DNA of 64,000 nt from Hufsiella arboris (GCF_009834875.1 NZ_WVHT01000001.1:124001-188000), one strand, 5' to 3'. Positions 18,065 through 26,788 are shown, counted from the first letter of the stretch. Made by a program: numbers and translations. The notes: generated by a model not told the origin, from the letters alone.

Positions 18065-18078
18065 CGAACGCGCGTTCG
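18065..18078. repeat. Perfect 14-base palindrome CGAACGCGCGTTCG
   Basis: Self-complementary over 14 bases, and over 20 bases with a single mismatched pair. It stands alone about 345 bases before the DUF6266 gene. A protein-binding site is possible; no function is evident. Confidence 0.5.
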
Positions 18079-18422
18079 TAATTTTCGCTGTGGTTTATGT
18101 TTGCGCTTAAAATCGTGAAGTCTATACAGTCAATCATTCGCATCTGCCAGGCAATTTCAGGACGAGATAGATAGCTATGTTAGGATTACCAGCAACCATT
18201 GTATAGCTAATCCAGGATTATCAACCCAAGATGTAAAGTATTTCAGGACGGAACAAGGCCAAGCCAAACAGGGTACAAATCCCATTTTTCTTCGGATCTT
18301 CTTCGGATGATATACGGATTGCCTTCGCATATTCTATAAACATTATGTGATGATTATCCATCGGATTATCGTTTCGGATTATTTTTTTATATTTAAAATA
18401 CCAAAACCTTATAACAATCATT

Positions 18423-19064
18423 ATGGGAAAACTTCCAAACGGAATTCTTGGCGGTATCAGCGGAAAAGTCGGCACCGTAGTTGGCTACGTTATGAATGGG
18501 AAGGCTTATGTTCGCAGCGCACCACGCAAGAGCGAGCAAAAGCCAAGCGCAGCACAATTGGCCATGCGGCAGCGTTTTGCGCTGGCTCAGAACTGGTTAA
18601 AGCCCCTGACTCCTTTCGTCAGGATTGGGTGCAAAAATTACGGCAGCTCAGGCCGGGGCTTTATCGCCGCTAAATCCTATTTGATGCATTATGCGCTCAC
18701 CGGGACGCACCCGGAGGTCTCAGTTGACCCGGCGATGGTGATGGTTGCCTGGGGCAAGCTCCCGCAAGCAACAGGTGCTTCTGTCAGCCTGGACGCCTCG
18801 GGTAACCTCTCTTTTCAATGGGATGCCAACGAATATCGTGGCACCAATTTTCAAAACGACCATGTCATGTTATTAGCCTATATACCGGAAGCTAAGCTGG
18901 CGGCTTTTGATCTTTGCGGCGCCCGGCGAAGCAAGGGAGGAGACACGCTGAAGCTTGATGCCGGCTTCTCTGGAAAAGAGGCGGACGTATATATGGCGTT
19001 TATCACGGAAGAACGTGAAGAGCTGTCGAACAGTCAGTACCTGGGGCGAATTACAGTTATATGA
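18423..19064 (+). CDS. DUF6266 family protein
   Basis: 213 residues with the characteristic N-terminus MGKLPNGILGGISGKVGTVV, followed by RSAPRKSEQKPSAAQLAMRQRF and a two-part beta-rich C-terminus (VMVAWGKLPQATGASVSLD; NDHVMLLAYIPE). This family is widespread in Pedobacter- and Mucilaginibacter-like bacteria and has no known function. No signal peptide is visible. Transcribed alone on the plus strand. The GC content appears higher than in the island to its left. Confidence 0.82.
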   Translation: MGKLPNGILGGISGKVGTVVGYVMNGKAYVRSAPRKSEQKPSAAQLAMRQRFALAQNWLKPLTPFVRIGCKNYGSSGRGFIAAKSYLMHYALTGTHPEVSVDPAMVMVAWGKLPQATGASVSLDASGNLSFQWDANEYRGTNFQNDHVMLLAYIPEAKLAAFDLCGARRSKGGDTLKLDAGFSGKEADVYMAFITEEREELSNSQYLGRITVI

Positions 19065-19188
19065 TTTTGAGTCAAAACATGGCCGGTCGGCCAGTTTGCA
19101 CTTTTCGATATCAGCAGCTATTGCTAATTTTAATGAGTTGTTTTACGTGCCTAAAGGACAACACCAACCGCCTGGTAAATAATTAACG

Positions 19189-19785
19189 TTACTCCCCTGA
19201 TTTGGAGTAATCGAGTTCACGTACTTTTATATATTGGTTGGCTTGCTCTTCATAATACAATTCGACATAATGACTGCTATCTAAAATCTTAACTACCCTT
19301 CTGTTCTTTTTAGGCTGGCCTTTGATCAGTTCACTATCCCAGTCATACGTAAATTCTTTCTTGGTTGCATCATAATCGCCTATCTGCATCTGAATATCGC
19401 TCCCAATGTGATTATTAATGGATGTGGTATAAAATTTCATTCGGGTATTATCATACCCTTCTATCTGCATACTTTTATAATTATCTTCCTTCATTTTTCC
19501 ATTAGCAATTGGCAGTGGCAATTTACCGCCGGTGATTTCTACGCTGTAGAAACGACCATCATAAATAGGTTTACGCACAAGCGTTCCTTTTACAAAACTC
19601 AATTTAGCATCCTGGAAATTCCAGGTTCCGACGAGTTGGTTAAGCAGCGCGTGGTTATTGCCTGGTCGGGAATAATCCAGCATTTGATTCATTTGTTCAT
19701 TGCCCTTCTGCTGTGAAAATCCCGGCGTTTGAATCAATAGTGCAAATAGTATTGAGGGAATAATTTTCTTGAGATAGCTTTTCAT
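19189..19785 (-). CDS. Secreted protein, DUF1579-like
   Basis: About 198 residues from the Met at 19785, which begins a clean signal peptide (MKSYLKKIIPSILFALLIQT, cleavage near PGFSQ). A Met nine codons upstream is less likely because it precedes the signal. The mature protein has LVGTWNFQDAKLSF followed by an R-x-x-x-DGRFYSVEITGG stretch and strand pairs, resembling DUF1579-type small beta-barrel proteins of unknown function. No operon partner. Confidence 0.6.
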   Translation of the reverse strand: MKSYLKKIIPSILFALLIQTPGFSQQKGNEQMNQMLDYSRPGNNHALLNQLVGTWNFQDAKLSFVKGTLVRKPIYDGRFYSVEITGGKLPLPIANGKMKEDNYKSMQIEGYDNTRMKFYTTSINNHIGSDIQMQIGDYDATKKEFTYDWDSELIKGQPKKNRRVVKILDSSHYVELYYEEQANQYIKVRELDYSKSGE

Positions 19786-19812
19786 AGTGATAGATTTGAC
19801 GTCAATAACCAA

Positions 19813-20323
19813 ATTTAGGAAATAGCTGCATTAATGGTATTAATTCTTCTGAATCCATTCCACCTGCGGTTGGTGCAAGATGCCTGAGGAGTGTCTTAGA
19901 AAACAAGAAACAGACAAATAGTCCCGCGCCTCATTTCGCTGCCCCATCTAGCCATGAAACACAGACCGCGGTACAATAAACCTGATGGGCGCGGAAAGCT
20001 TTTTTGCGGCTTGGCTCCTTCTCCTTCGGAGAAGGCGGGGGATGAGGCCCCAAAAAACTTGTAGCAACAGCAGGGCTGCAAATGCCATGCAAGATGCCGT
20101 TGGTTTTCAAATATTCCATAAGCCTTAAAACAGTGCCCATTACTTGTACATGGAATTCAACACCGTTTCGATTATCATCTAAATAAGCCCCTGTTTTAAT
20201 TTGCCCCGTAACTCATTATATTATAAGTCTTGCTGATTGCCTTAATTATTCGGATTGCATCTGCAATATTATTATGCATGCATAAAAAATTGTAATAACT
20301 TACGCCCTTTAACAGACCACTTT
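19813..20323. other. Gene-free stretch with a dispersed-repeat-like segment
   Basis: About 510 bases without a convincing gene. The part from about 19890 to 20110 gives peptide-like frames on the minus strand (PHPPPSPKEKEPS) that I associate with intergenic repeats in related genomes rather than proteins. It contains a perfect hairpin, CCTTCTCC-TTC-GGAGAAGG, at 20017-20035. Confidence 0.4.
20017..20035. repeat. Perfect 8-base-stem hairpin in an intergenic repeat
   Basis: CCTTCTCC (20017-20024), loop TTC, GGAGAAGG (20028-20035). No T-run follows on either strand, so it is not a standard terminator. Confidence 0.55.
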
Positions 20324-21100
20324 ATGAATACTATTCAGCTAAGCGTTCGTGACAAGATTGCTTATCTTACACTAAACAGGGGGCGCTCAAACCCGATAAA
20401 TACAGAATTGTGTAATGAGCTGTTACGGGCTATCCGTGATATCGAATCAGATGAAAACATCGGGGGATTGATTTTAGCGGGCGGAGAGGGATTTTTTTCA
20501 GCCGGGGCGGATCTCATCGAGCTATATGATTATAATGAAGAAGAAGTTCGCAACTTCTGGACGACTTTTCTGCAACTTACGGCCAGGTTAGCGGCTTTTA
20601 AAAAACCTCTTGTAGCTGCTATAAATGGCCACAGTCCGGCAGGCGGCTGCGTAATGGCCTTATGTGCTGATTACCGCGTTATGGCCGAAGGAAAGTACAT
20701 CATCGGGCTGAATGAAGTGCCCGTTGGCATCATTGTGCCGAACAGTATTTTCAGCCTTTACTCCTTTTGGGTTGGGACGGCAAACGCGCATCGGTTTTTG
20801 CTGGAAGGAAAATTGTTAACCGGCGAAGAAGCGCGCGATTGCGGCTTAGTTGATGAGCTGGTGAGGCCCGAATCGATCATTACTTCCGCCGAGCGGCAGA
20901 TGAAGAAATATCTCCAGTTAAGCTGGAAAACCTGGCAGCAAAGTAAAACGAATATCCGGCAGGACCTGGTCGCAAAATTATCGGCCGATTTCAGTCCCAT
21001 GCTCGACGAAATGCTTAAACAATGGTGGGCGCCGCAAACCAGGGCAGCTCTGCAGGTGATCATTGAAAATCTTAAAGGAAAATCCGCAAAAAATGGATAA
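20324..21100 (+). CDS. Enoyl-CoA hydratase/isomerase family protein
   Basis: About 258 residues in the crotonase family. The Met at 20324 (MNTIQLSVRDKIAYLTLNRG) is the natural start; a frame opening 23 codons upstream adds an implausible Cys/Tyr-rich extension. The oxyanion-hole segments FFSAGADLIELY and HSPAGGCVMALCADYRVM are present. The stretch GLNEVPVGIIVP is typical of mitochondrial-type delta3,delta2-enoyl-CoA isomerases. The likely role is shifting double bonds during oxidation of unsaturated fatty acids. This fits its partner, a dienoyl-CoA reductase-like gene whose start overlaps this stop by eight bases. Confidence 0.85.
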   Translation: MNTIQLSVRDKIAYLTLNRGRSNPINTELCNELLRAIRDIESDENIGGLILAGGEGFFSAGADLIELYDYNEEEVRNFWTTFLQLTARLAAFKKPLVAAINGHSPAGGCVMALCADYRVMAEGKYIIGLNEVPVGIIVPNSIFSLYSFWVGTANAHRFLLEGKLLTGEEARDCGLVDELVRPESIITSAERQMKKYLQLSWKTWQQSKTNIRQDLVAKLSADFSPMLDEMLKQWWAPQTRAALQVIIENLKGKSAKNG

Positions 21101-21977
21101 TCAATTTGCTTCGGAAATGTTAAGGGATAACGCTTTTAAGGGAAAGACGTTTATCGTAACCGGCGGCGGCACAGGCTTAGGAAAAGCGATGGTTACCTAT
21201 TTTTCAAAACTTGGCGCCAATACCGTTATAACCAGCCGCAAACTGGATGTGCTGCAAAAAACTGCTTTCGAGATTGAGCAACAAACCGGTAATGCTGTTT
21301 TAGCGCTTGCCTGCGACGTACGGAATTACGATGAGGTTGAAAAGGTAATTGAAGCAGCTCAAGATAAATTCGGCCGTATCGACGGCCTGGTAAATAACGC
21401 GGCGGGAAATTTCATCTCTCCTACCGAGCGTCTTTCGGCTAACGCATTTTCAACTATCATTGATATCGTTTTAAAAGGAACGGTAAACTGTACGCTGGCG
21501 GCCGGAAAATCCTGGATAGACAAAAAACAGCCGGGAACAATTCTGAACATTGTAACCACTTATGCTTTTACCGGATCCGGTTACGTCGTACCTTCGGCCT
21601 GCGCAAAGGGTGGCGTTCTGGCTATGACGCGTTCATTGGCTGCTGAGTGGGGCAAATATAATATCCGTACGAATGCTATCGCCCCGGGGCCATTTCCAAC
21701 CAAGGGCGCATGGGAGCGCTTGCTGCCGGGTGATCTTGCTGAAAAATTCGATTTTAAAAATCGTGTACCCTTAAAGCGCGTGGGCCATAACCAGGAACTC
21801 GCGAACCTGGCGGCCTTTCTGCTCTCTGATTTTTCGGCTTACGTAAACGGGGAAGTAATAACTATTGACGGCGGCGAATGGCTGCAGGGTGCAGGACAGT
21901 TTAACGGACTGGAAGCTATACCGAATGAGATGTGGGATGAACTGGAGAAGATGACGAGATCGGCGAAGGGAAGCTGA
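21093..21977 (+). CDS. SDR family oxidoreductase, 2,4-dienoyl-CoA reductase-like
   Basis: About 294 residues from the ATG at 21093, which overlaps the previous stop by eight bases; an in-frame TTG at 21063 is less likely. The cofactor motif TGGGTGLGKAM, then SRKLDVL, CDVRNYDEV and NNAAGNFISPTERLS, closely follow eukaryote-type 2,4-dienoyl-CoA reductases. The usual SDR Tyr of YxxxK is replaced by the atypical ACAKGG context seen in that subgroup. It probably reduces 2,4-dienoyl-CoA with NADPH, complementing the upstream isomerase. Cytoplasmic. Confidence 0.82.
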   Translation: MDNQFASEMLRDNAFKGKTFIVTGGGTGLGKAMVTYFSKLGANTVITSRKLDVLQKTAFEIEQQTGNAVLALACDVRNYDEVEKVIEAAQDKFGRIDGLVNNAAGNFISPTERLSANAFSTIIDIVLKGTVNCTLAAGKSWIDKKQPGTILNIVTTYAFTGSGYVVPSACAKGGVLAMTRSLAAEWGKYNIRTNAIAPGPFPTKGAWERLLPGDLAEKFDFKNRVPLKRVGHNQELANLAAFLLSDFSAYVNGEVITIDGGEWLQGAGQFNGLEAIPNEMWDELEKMTRSAKGS

Positions 21978-22090
21978 GATGGTTGATGGTTGATGGGGAA
22001 TGGAAAATGGTTGTTGGGGAATGGACCATGGCTGATGGCTGATGGATGATGGAGAATGGGTAACAGGGAATGGGGAATGGATAGGAGACG
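21978..22090. repeat. Degenerate GATGG/GGAATGG tandem low-complexity repeat
   Basis: Directly after the SDR stop codon comes about 110 bases of irregular units such as ATGGTTGATGG, ATGGCTGATGG and GGGGAATGG, nearly free of C on the plus strand. A weaker copy (GTTGATGGTTAATAG) lies at about 22280-22365. Units vary in length and sequence, so this is slipped-strand type repetition rather than a CRISPR array. Confidence 0.75.
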
Positions 22091-22180
22091 GGAAAGTTGT
22101 TCATAAATCGTTAGGCTAGCGTTCATGCGGAAGGCCAAAGCTGACGCTGATTGCCGGCAGCAAATCGTTAATTGCAGTGC

Positions 22181-22275
22181 CCAGCGTTAGGGATTGAAAC
22201 GAAAAGCCCGCATGTGCCGAAGGCGCAGGGGACTTGCAGTGGAAAGCCCGGCACGCCTGCCGGCGGGCAACGCCC
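22181..22275. repeat. Candidate dispersed intergenic repeat with two AAAGCCCG units
   Basis: The element contains TTAGGGATTGAAACGAAAAGC and, 40 bases later, CTTGCAGTGGAAAGCCCG. It ends in a GC-rich imperfect palindrome (GCCTGCCGGCGGGC). This organisation strongly resembles an intergenic repeat I recall from many Bacteroidota genomes. No copy elsewhere in this window was noticed. The surrounding 22091-22408 holds no gene. Confidence 0.5.
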
Positions 22276-22408
22276 AAAAAGAAGGAAAGTTGATTGGTTG
22301 ATGGTTAATAGTACATGTTCGATAGTAGATGGTTGATTGCCGATAGTTAATGGATGAAAGCTCACACCAGCCAACAATAACAGATCACTAAAAAATAACA
22401 ACACATTT

Positions 22409-22855
22409 ATGCAATATAACCCGGAATTTATGACACTCGCCTACGAAGAAGCCCTCAAAGGTTATAATGAAGGCGGGATTCCGATCGGCTCGGTGCTTGT
22501 TCATAAAGGCAAAGTAATAGGAGCCGGCCACAACAAACGCGTGCAAAAAGGCAGCGTTATCCTGCACGGCGAGATGGATGCTTTGGAGAACGCGGGACGG
22601 CAGCCAGCCTCCGTTTACCGGGAATGTGAGCTTTACACCACTCTCTCCCCCTGCCCGATGTGTTCCGGTACAATTTTGCTTTACGGTATACCTAAAGTCA
22701 TCGTAGCGGAGAACCAAACATTTATGGGAGCGGAAGAACTGCTTCGTTCAAACCAGGTGGAAGTTATTGTTGTAAACGACGAAAGATGCCATGAGCTTAT
22801 GCAAAAGTTTATCGCCGAAAAACCTACGCTCTGGAACGAAGATATCGGCGTGTAA
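22409..22855 (+). CDS. Nucleobase deaminase of the yeast cytosine deaminase type
   Basis: A 148-residue zinc deaminase. His53 and Glu55 (LHGEMDALENAGR) and Cys82/Cys85 (TLSPCPMCSG) form the catalytic zinc site. The whole protein follows yeast Fcy1 in outline: AYEEALKGYNEGGIPIGSVL, AGHNKRVQKGS (Asn42 at the substrate position), LYGIPKVIVAEN, DERC, and the C-terminal WNEDIG that closes the active site over cytosine. This makes cytosine to uracil deamination more likely than tRNA-adenosine or guanine deamination. Unrelated genes on both sides; transcribed alone or with clpS, 61 bases downstream. Confidence 0.8.
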   Translation: MQYNPEFMTLAYEEALKGYNEGGIPIGSVLVHKGKVIGAGHNKRVQKGSVILHGEMDALENAGRQPASVYRECELYTTLSPCPMCSGTILLYGIPKVIVAENQTFMGAEELLRSNQVEVIVVNDERCHELMQKFIAEKPTLWNEDIGV

Positions 22856-22916
22856 CGGATTGTTTACAGTACCGATTTTAAACCGTTTTTGCCTGTAGTT
22901 TGCGTATTTTTGCCAT

Positions 22917-23213
22917 ATGAATATCCGCTTTGGCGAAACTCAGACACAGGAGCAGACATTTACTTTTGAAGAACTACTTGCCGGCCTTAAGGTCAACCAC
23001 CGGCTTATACTTTGGAACGATGAAGTAAACACTTTTGAACATGTGATTTACTGCCTTATAAAATACCTCGATTACAGCGATTCCCAGGCTGAGAAAATTG
23101 CCTGGAAAGTTCACAACGACGGTAAATGCAATATATTGGAAGGTTCCTTTACTGAACTGGAAGTTTATCGCAAAATTTTGCAGCAGGAAGGCCTGACCGT
23201 GAGCATCGACTAA
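22917..23213 (+). CDS. clpS: ATP-dependent Clp protease adaptor ClpS
   Basis: A 98-residue adaptor that delivers N-degron substrates to ClpAP. It has the conserved core RLILWNDEVNTFEHVIYCL (residues 27-45), then the helix with QAEKIAWKVHNDGKC and the C-terminal ILQQEGLTVSID. The flexible N-terminal tail is present. The binding-pocket residues Asn-Asp and His correspond to those of Proteobacterial ClpS. No clpA gene is adjacent, as is usual in Bacteroidota. A TATTTTTG element lies just before the start (22905-22912), but no matching upstream element is clear. Confidence 0.93.
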   Translation: MNIRFGETQTQEQTFTFEELLAGLKVNHRLILWNDEVNTFEHVIYCLIKYLDYSDSQAEKIAWKVHNDGKCNILEGSFTELEVYRKILQQEGLTVSID

Positions 23214-23267
23214 CATTCACACAAATTTGTTACTGTAATAATGCGGTTACCAGGCCCTAACACTCAG

Positions 23268-23296
23268 TTTGTGGTCTTTCCTTTGCATTAACTTTT
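23268..23296 (+). promoter_or_regulatory. Candidate promoter of the TonB receptor gene
   Basis: TTTG (23268-23271), 17-base spacer, TAACTTTT (23289-23296), matching the Bacteroidota TTTG / TAnnTTTG pattern, 17 bases before the start codon. Confidence 0.35.
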
Positions 23297-23312
23297 CAGA
23301 TAATTATTATCC

Positions 23313-25802
23313 ATGAAATCACTATCAAGGGCCTTAGCCCTCGCCGCCATATTAACAGTGTTGTTTTCTGTTAAACTATTTTCGCAAACCGCCGGTACCG
23401 GTACGGTTTCGGGAAAGCTTGTTGACGAAACCGGCAAAGCCATCGACTTCGCCAGCGTTGCGCTTGTTAAAAAATCCGACAATCAAACGCTGCGCTCAAC
23501 GCAGACCGATCCGCAGGGAAATTTCAAAATCGCCAATGTTCCGTTCGCTGATTACATCTTAAAGATCAGCTTCGTTGGCTATCAGCCATACGCGAATAAC
23601 GCCATAACCGTTAGCGCCCAGAATACCGACATCGCCTTAGGTTCTGTTAAAATGACGACTGGAAAGACCAACGTACTTAAAGAAGTTGTAGTACAGGGTC
23701 AAAAGAACGCCATGCAGATTGGTATCGACAAAAAGATTTTCAACGTGGATCAGAGCCTTGTAAGCCAGGGTGGTTCTGCAACAGACCTCCTTACAAACGT
23801 TCCGACCGTTGCAGTAGATATCGATGGAAATGTGAGCCTGCGGGGAACTTCAAATGTTAAGATCCTGATCGACGGAAAGCCATCTGCATTAGCGGGCGGT
23901 AACATAGCCGACGTTTTGCAATCATTACCTGCCAGCTCTATCGAAAGTATTGAACTGATCACCAACCCATCATCCAAATACCAGGCAGATGGACAATCGG
24001 GGATCATCAATATTGTCCTGAAAAAGAATCAAAAAGTTGGCTTAAACGGAATGGTAAGTGGGGGTGCCGGAAATCTCGACAACTACAACGCCAGCACTAA
24101 TCTTAGCTACCGCGATAAAAAAATAAACCTGTATGGAAACTACAGCTACCGCAATGGTTATCAAAAAGGAAGCGGATTTACGAATACAACCACCTACGAG
24201 GGCCAAACATCTCTTGTAAATAATAATTCGATTTCCAGCGGAAAAAATATCGGTAATAATTTAAAGCTTGGTTTAGATTACTATTTAAGCCAGCGCGCAA
24301 CTTTGGGAATTTCTGGAAACGCTAATTTTCGAAACGGCGATCGCGATGAAGATTTAAATTATTTTTATGATGACCTATCCAGGTACACTACCAGTATTCG
24401 TAATTCAGATCGTAACAGCAAAGACAAAACATATGACTGGAGCCTTGATTACACGCAAAAATTCAAAAAGAAAGGTGAAGAATTAACAGCGAATTTTTCA
24501 TACGGCAAAGGCAACGATAACGATTTACAGAACTTTAATCAAACGTATCAGGGAGATGCATCAAAAAGGGATTCTCTTACGTCAAACCGACAAACAGACA
24601 CAGAAGCTGGAAAAAATTACAATATCCAGGTTGACTACACCCTGCCAGTAAACGATAAAGTGAAATGGGAAGCTGGTTACCGCTCTACCATCCGTAACGA
24701 GTTTGACACGCAGCTTTTTGAGACCAACCAGGATGGTATATACAACATCGAATACGATCAAACGAATGATTTTAAATTGGAGGATATTGTTCATGCGCTC
24801 TACACGAATTACCAAAACCAGTTTACGAAAACATTTGGGATGCAGATAGGCTTGCGTGCAGAGCAGGCGTATTTGAACACCGAATATATCGGTAAAAATC
24901 CGTTGGAGCCCAAGAATTCCCAATCAAACCTTGATTACTTCCGGGTTTACCCAAGTATTTTCTTTACCAAAAAATTTGGTGGCGAGCAACAGTTACAACT
25001 AAGCTACACTCGTCGTGTTAATCGTCCTCAGGGATGGATGGTCAATCCTTTTCTAGATCGTACCGATCCGAGCAACTTTCGCGCAGGAAATCCTTCGTTA
25101 AAACCAGAAGACATTCACTCATTTGAGCTAGGTTATTCGAAATTCTGGGATGCAGTCAACTTTACCTCTTCTGTTTACTACCGGCAGGTGAACGATGTCA
25201 TTCAGCCGGTACGTTCTATCCTGCCAACCAATAATCTGATTACCTTGACAAATTTTTACAACCTGACAAGCAGTAACGCAATCGGGCTGGAGCTTATTTC
25301 GAAAGCAGATATTAACAAAGCCATCAGTTTGACGGGAAACGTGAACTTATTTTACAACAGGCTTGAAGGAAACGAACAATATAATCTTCAGAGCAGCGAT
25401 GGTTATAATTGGAACGCAAACCTAATTGGAAACTTTAAGTTGCCCAAAAACATCTCGGCTCAATTCAATATGAACTATTCAGCTCCTCGAAACACAGCTC
25501 AGGGCACAATGAAAGAAATGTTCGGCACAGATGCCGGCATACGATACGACTTTTTGAAAAACCGGGCCGGCAGTCTTTCGTTCAATATGCGGGATATATT
25601 CAATACCCGACGGTTTGGACAAACGACCGAAACACCCGAATTAATACAAGATTTCGAACGTAGAAGACAAGGCCAAATGGGCATGCTGACATTCAGCTAC
25701 CGTTTTGGCAAAAGCGATTTTAATAATCAGCAGCGAAAGAAAAGGGACCAGGACCAGCAACAGCAATCCTCTCCTGAAGATTACGGAGGAGGCGGAAAGT
25801 AA
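23313..25802 (+). CDS. TonB-dependent receptor / outer-membrane beta-barrel family protein
   Basis: An 829-residue outer-membrane protein. A signal peptide (KSLSRALALAAILTVLFSVKLF) is followed by a carboxypeptidase-regulatory-like domain (VSGKLVDETGKAIDFASVAL). Next is a plug with the conserved NVSLRGTSNVKILIDGKPS and GIINIVLKK segments (to about residue 240), then a long Asn/Tyr-rich barrel of the outer-membrane beta-barrel family-3 type with its LSYTRRVNRPQ signature near residue 568. The tail is Gln/Gly-rich. These receptors lack a SusD partner and their ligands are mostly unknown; iron-complex or peptide uptake is possible. A rho-independent terminator follows. Confidence 0.88.
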   Translation: MKSLSRALALAAILTVLFSVKLFSQTAGTGTVSGKLVDETGKAIDFASVALVKKSDNQTLRSTQTDPQGNFKIANVPFADYILKISFVGYQPYANNAITVSAQNTDIALGSVKMTTGKTNVLKEVVVQGQKNAMQIGIDKKIFNVDQSLVSQGGSATDLLTNVPTVAVDIDGNVSLRGTSNVKILIDGKPSALAGGNIADVLQSLPASSIESIELITNPSSKYQADGQSGIINIVLKKNQKVGLNGMVSGGAGNLDNYNASTNLSYRDKKINLYGNYSYRNGYQKGSGFTNTTTYEGQTSLVNNNSISSGKNIGNNLKLGLDYYLSQRATLGISGNANFRNGDRDEDLNYFYDDLSRYTTSIRNSDRNSKDKTYDWSLDYTQKFKKKGEELTANFSYGKGNDNDLQNFNQTYQGDASKRDSLTSNRQTDTEAGKNYNIQVDYTLPVNDKVKWEAGYRSTIRNEFDTQLFETNQDGIYNIEYDQTNDFKLEDIVHALYTNYQNQFTKTFGMQIGLRAEQAYLNTEYIGKNPLEPKNSQSNLDYFRVYPSIFFTKKFGGEQQLQLSYTRRVNRPQGWMVNPFLDRTDPSNFRAGNPSLKPEDIHSFELGYSKFWDAVNFTSSVYYRQVNDVIQPVRSILPTNNLITLTNFYNLTSSNAIGLELISKADINKAISLTGNVNLFYNRLEGNEQYNLQSSDGYNWNANLIGNFKLPKNISAQFNMNYSAPRNTAQGTMKEMFGTDAGIRYDFLKNRAGSLSFNMRDIFNTRRFGQTTETPELIQDFERRRQGQMGMLTFSYRFGKSDFNNQQRKKRDQDQQQQSSPEDYGGGGK

Positions 25803-25812
25803 CATCAAACAG

Positions 25813-25844
25813 AAGCCGGGCTATCAAAAATTCCGGCTTTTTTT
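25813..25844 (+). terminator. Rho-independent terminator after the TonB receptor
   Basis: Stem AAGCCGG (25813-25819) / CCGGCTT (25833-25839), 13-base loop, followed by a T-run. It lies ten bases after the stop codon. Confidence 0.8.
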
Positions 25845-25952
25845 GTCCATATTTAAAAATAGCATGTCGTAATTACCCCTTAATTATGCCTCAATGCTCC
25901 CTTACGTGATGATAGTTTACAGTTTATCTTTGGTATACAAAACATTAAAACC

Positions 25953-26384
25953 ATGACAACTAAAACAACTAAGATCGTCTTCTGGACATCGACAATTATC
26001 ATCTTTCTGATGGAAGGTGTAATGCCGGCATTAACCTCGCAAACAGAATTAGCTAAAGAAGGTATTCGCCATTTGGGTTACCCGGAATATTTCGGAACCG
26101 CGTTTACAGTTTTTAAAGTGCTGGGAGCACTTGCGCTGATCATTCCAAAAGTATCGCCACGAGTTAAGGAGTGGGCTTATGCCGGCTTTGCTTTTGATTT
26201 CATATTCGCGTGCATAAGCCATGCCGCAGTTGATGGTTTTGGATTTCAGACCATCATGCCGCTGATAGTGATGGGAATACTAATTACCTCGTACATATCT
26301 TACCATCAGTTAAAAAGCTACGAAAACGTTGATTCCTTAAATGTTGCTTTAGGTAATAAAACGGATTCAAATGTCGCTTTTTAA
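25953..26384 (+). CDS. DoxX-like family membrane protein
   Basis: A 143-residue protein with four membrane segments and the DoxX-like pattern: an N-terminal helix with EGVMPALT, then LGYPEYFGTAFTVFKVLGALALIIP and WAYAGFAFDFIFACISHAAVDG. The family is common in Bacteroidota and linked to membrane redox or stress functions, but the substrate is unknown. A promoter-like TATCTTTG (25925-25932) precedes it by 20 bases. Transcribed alone. Confidence 0.82.
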   Translation: MTTKTTKIVFWTSTIIIFLMEGVMPALTSQTELAKEGIRHLGYPEYFGTAFTVFKVLGALALIIPKVSPRVKEWAYAGFAFDFIFACISHAAVDGFGFQTIMPLIVMGILITSYISYHQLKSYENVDSLNVALGNKTDSNVAF

Positions 26385-26458
26385 ACGAAGGGCTTAATAA
26401 ATGCACAGTCGCTAGCGGAGACAGCATTAGGGTTTGCTACTTCACCATCGCAACTTAA

Positions 26459-26788
26459 TTAGTGGGATGAAACGGCCTTCAACCCAATAATTGAACCAAT
26501 CAGCATCACGAGAAAAAAAAGCCTCCAGAACTCGGCCGGTTCTTTAAAGATCAGGATTCCGACTATTACAGTTCCCACAGCACCGATGCCCGTCCACACA
26601 GCATAAGCCGTACCAATAGGCAATGTTTGCGTTGCTTTATATAGCAGGAACATACTTATCGCCAAACAAACAAAAAATCCAATCATCCATCCGGTTGCCG
26701 CGGCACCGGATGTTTCCTTTGCCTTACCCAGGCAAGCTGCAAATCCGGTTTCAAAAAATCCGGCAATTATCAGGATAATCCAATTCAT
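26459..26788 (-). CDS. Small multidrug resistance (SMR) family transporter
   Basis: 109 residues, four membrane helices, with the essential Glu13 in the first helix (IIAGFFETGFA) and the family pattern LPIGTAYAVWTGIGAVG in helix three. The SugE/Gdx-like Glu neighbourhood and the single-gene arrangement suggest a homodimeric dual-topology exporter of guanidinium-type or quaternary ammonium cations. No guanidine riboswitch is visible in the 75 bases upstream. Confidence 0.87.
   Translation of the reverse strand: MNWIILIIAGFFETGFAACLGKAKETSGAAATGWMIGFFVCLAISMFLLYKATQTLPIGTAYAVWTGIGAVGTVIVGILIFKEPAEFWRLFFLVMLIGSIIGLKAVSSH

Larger units (their letters stand above)
17542..18422. other. Gene-free stretch with several inverted repeats
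   Basis: About 880 bases between the island and the DUF6266 gene. A plus-strand frame at 17840-18034 is explained by repeats and looks non-coding. The stretch holds a 13-base inverted repeat (17864-17922), a sequence resembling the left island edge (18021-18040), a 14-base palindrome (18065-18078), and an 11-base tandem duplication of the type TTCTTCGGATC at 18288-18309. Confidence 0.5.

Noticed and set aside
19896-20140. Overlapping minus-strand frames with PHPPPSPKEKE-like peptides
   Set aside because: Two frames are equally open across a hairpin-bearing intergenic repeat, as expected for non-coding repeat DNA.
21978-22090. GATGG-rich repeats as a CRISPR array
   Set aside because: Units vary in length and sequence, there are no constant repeats or spacers, and no cas genes are near.
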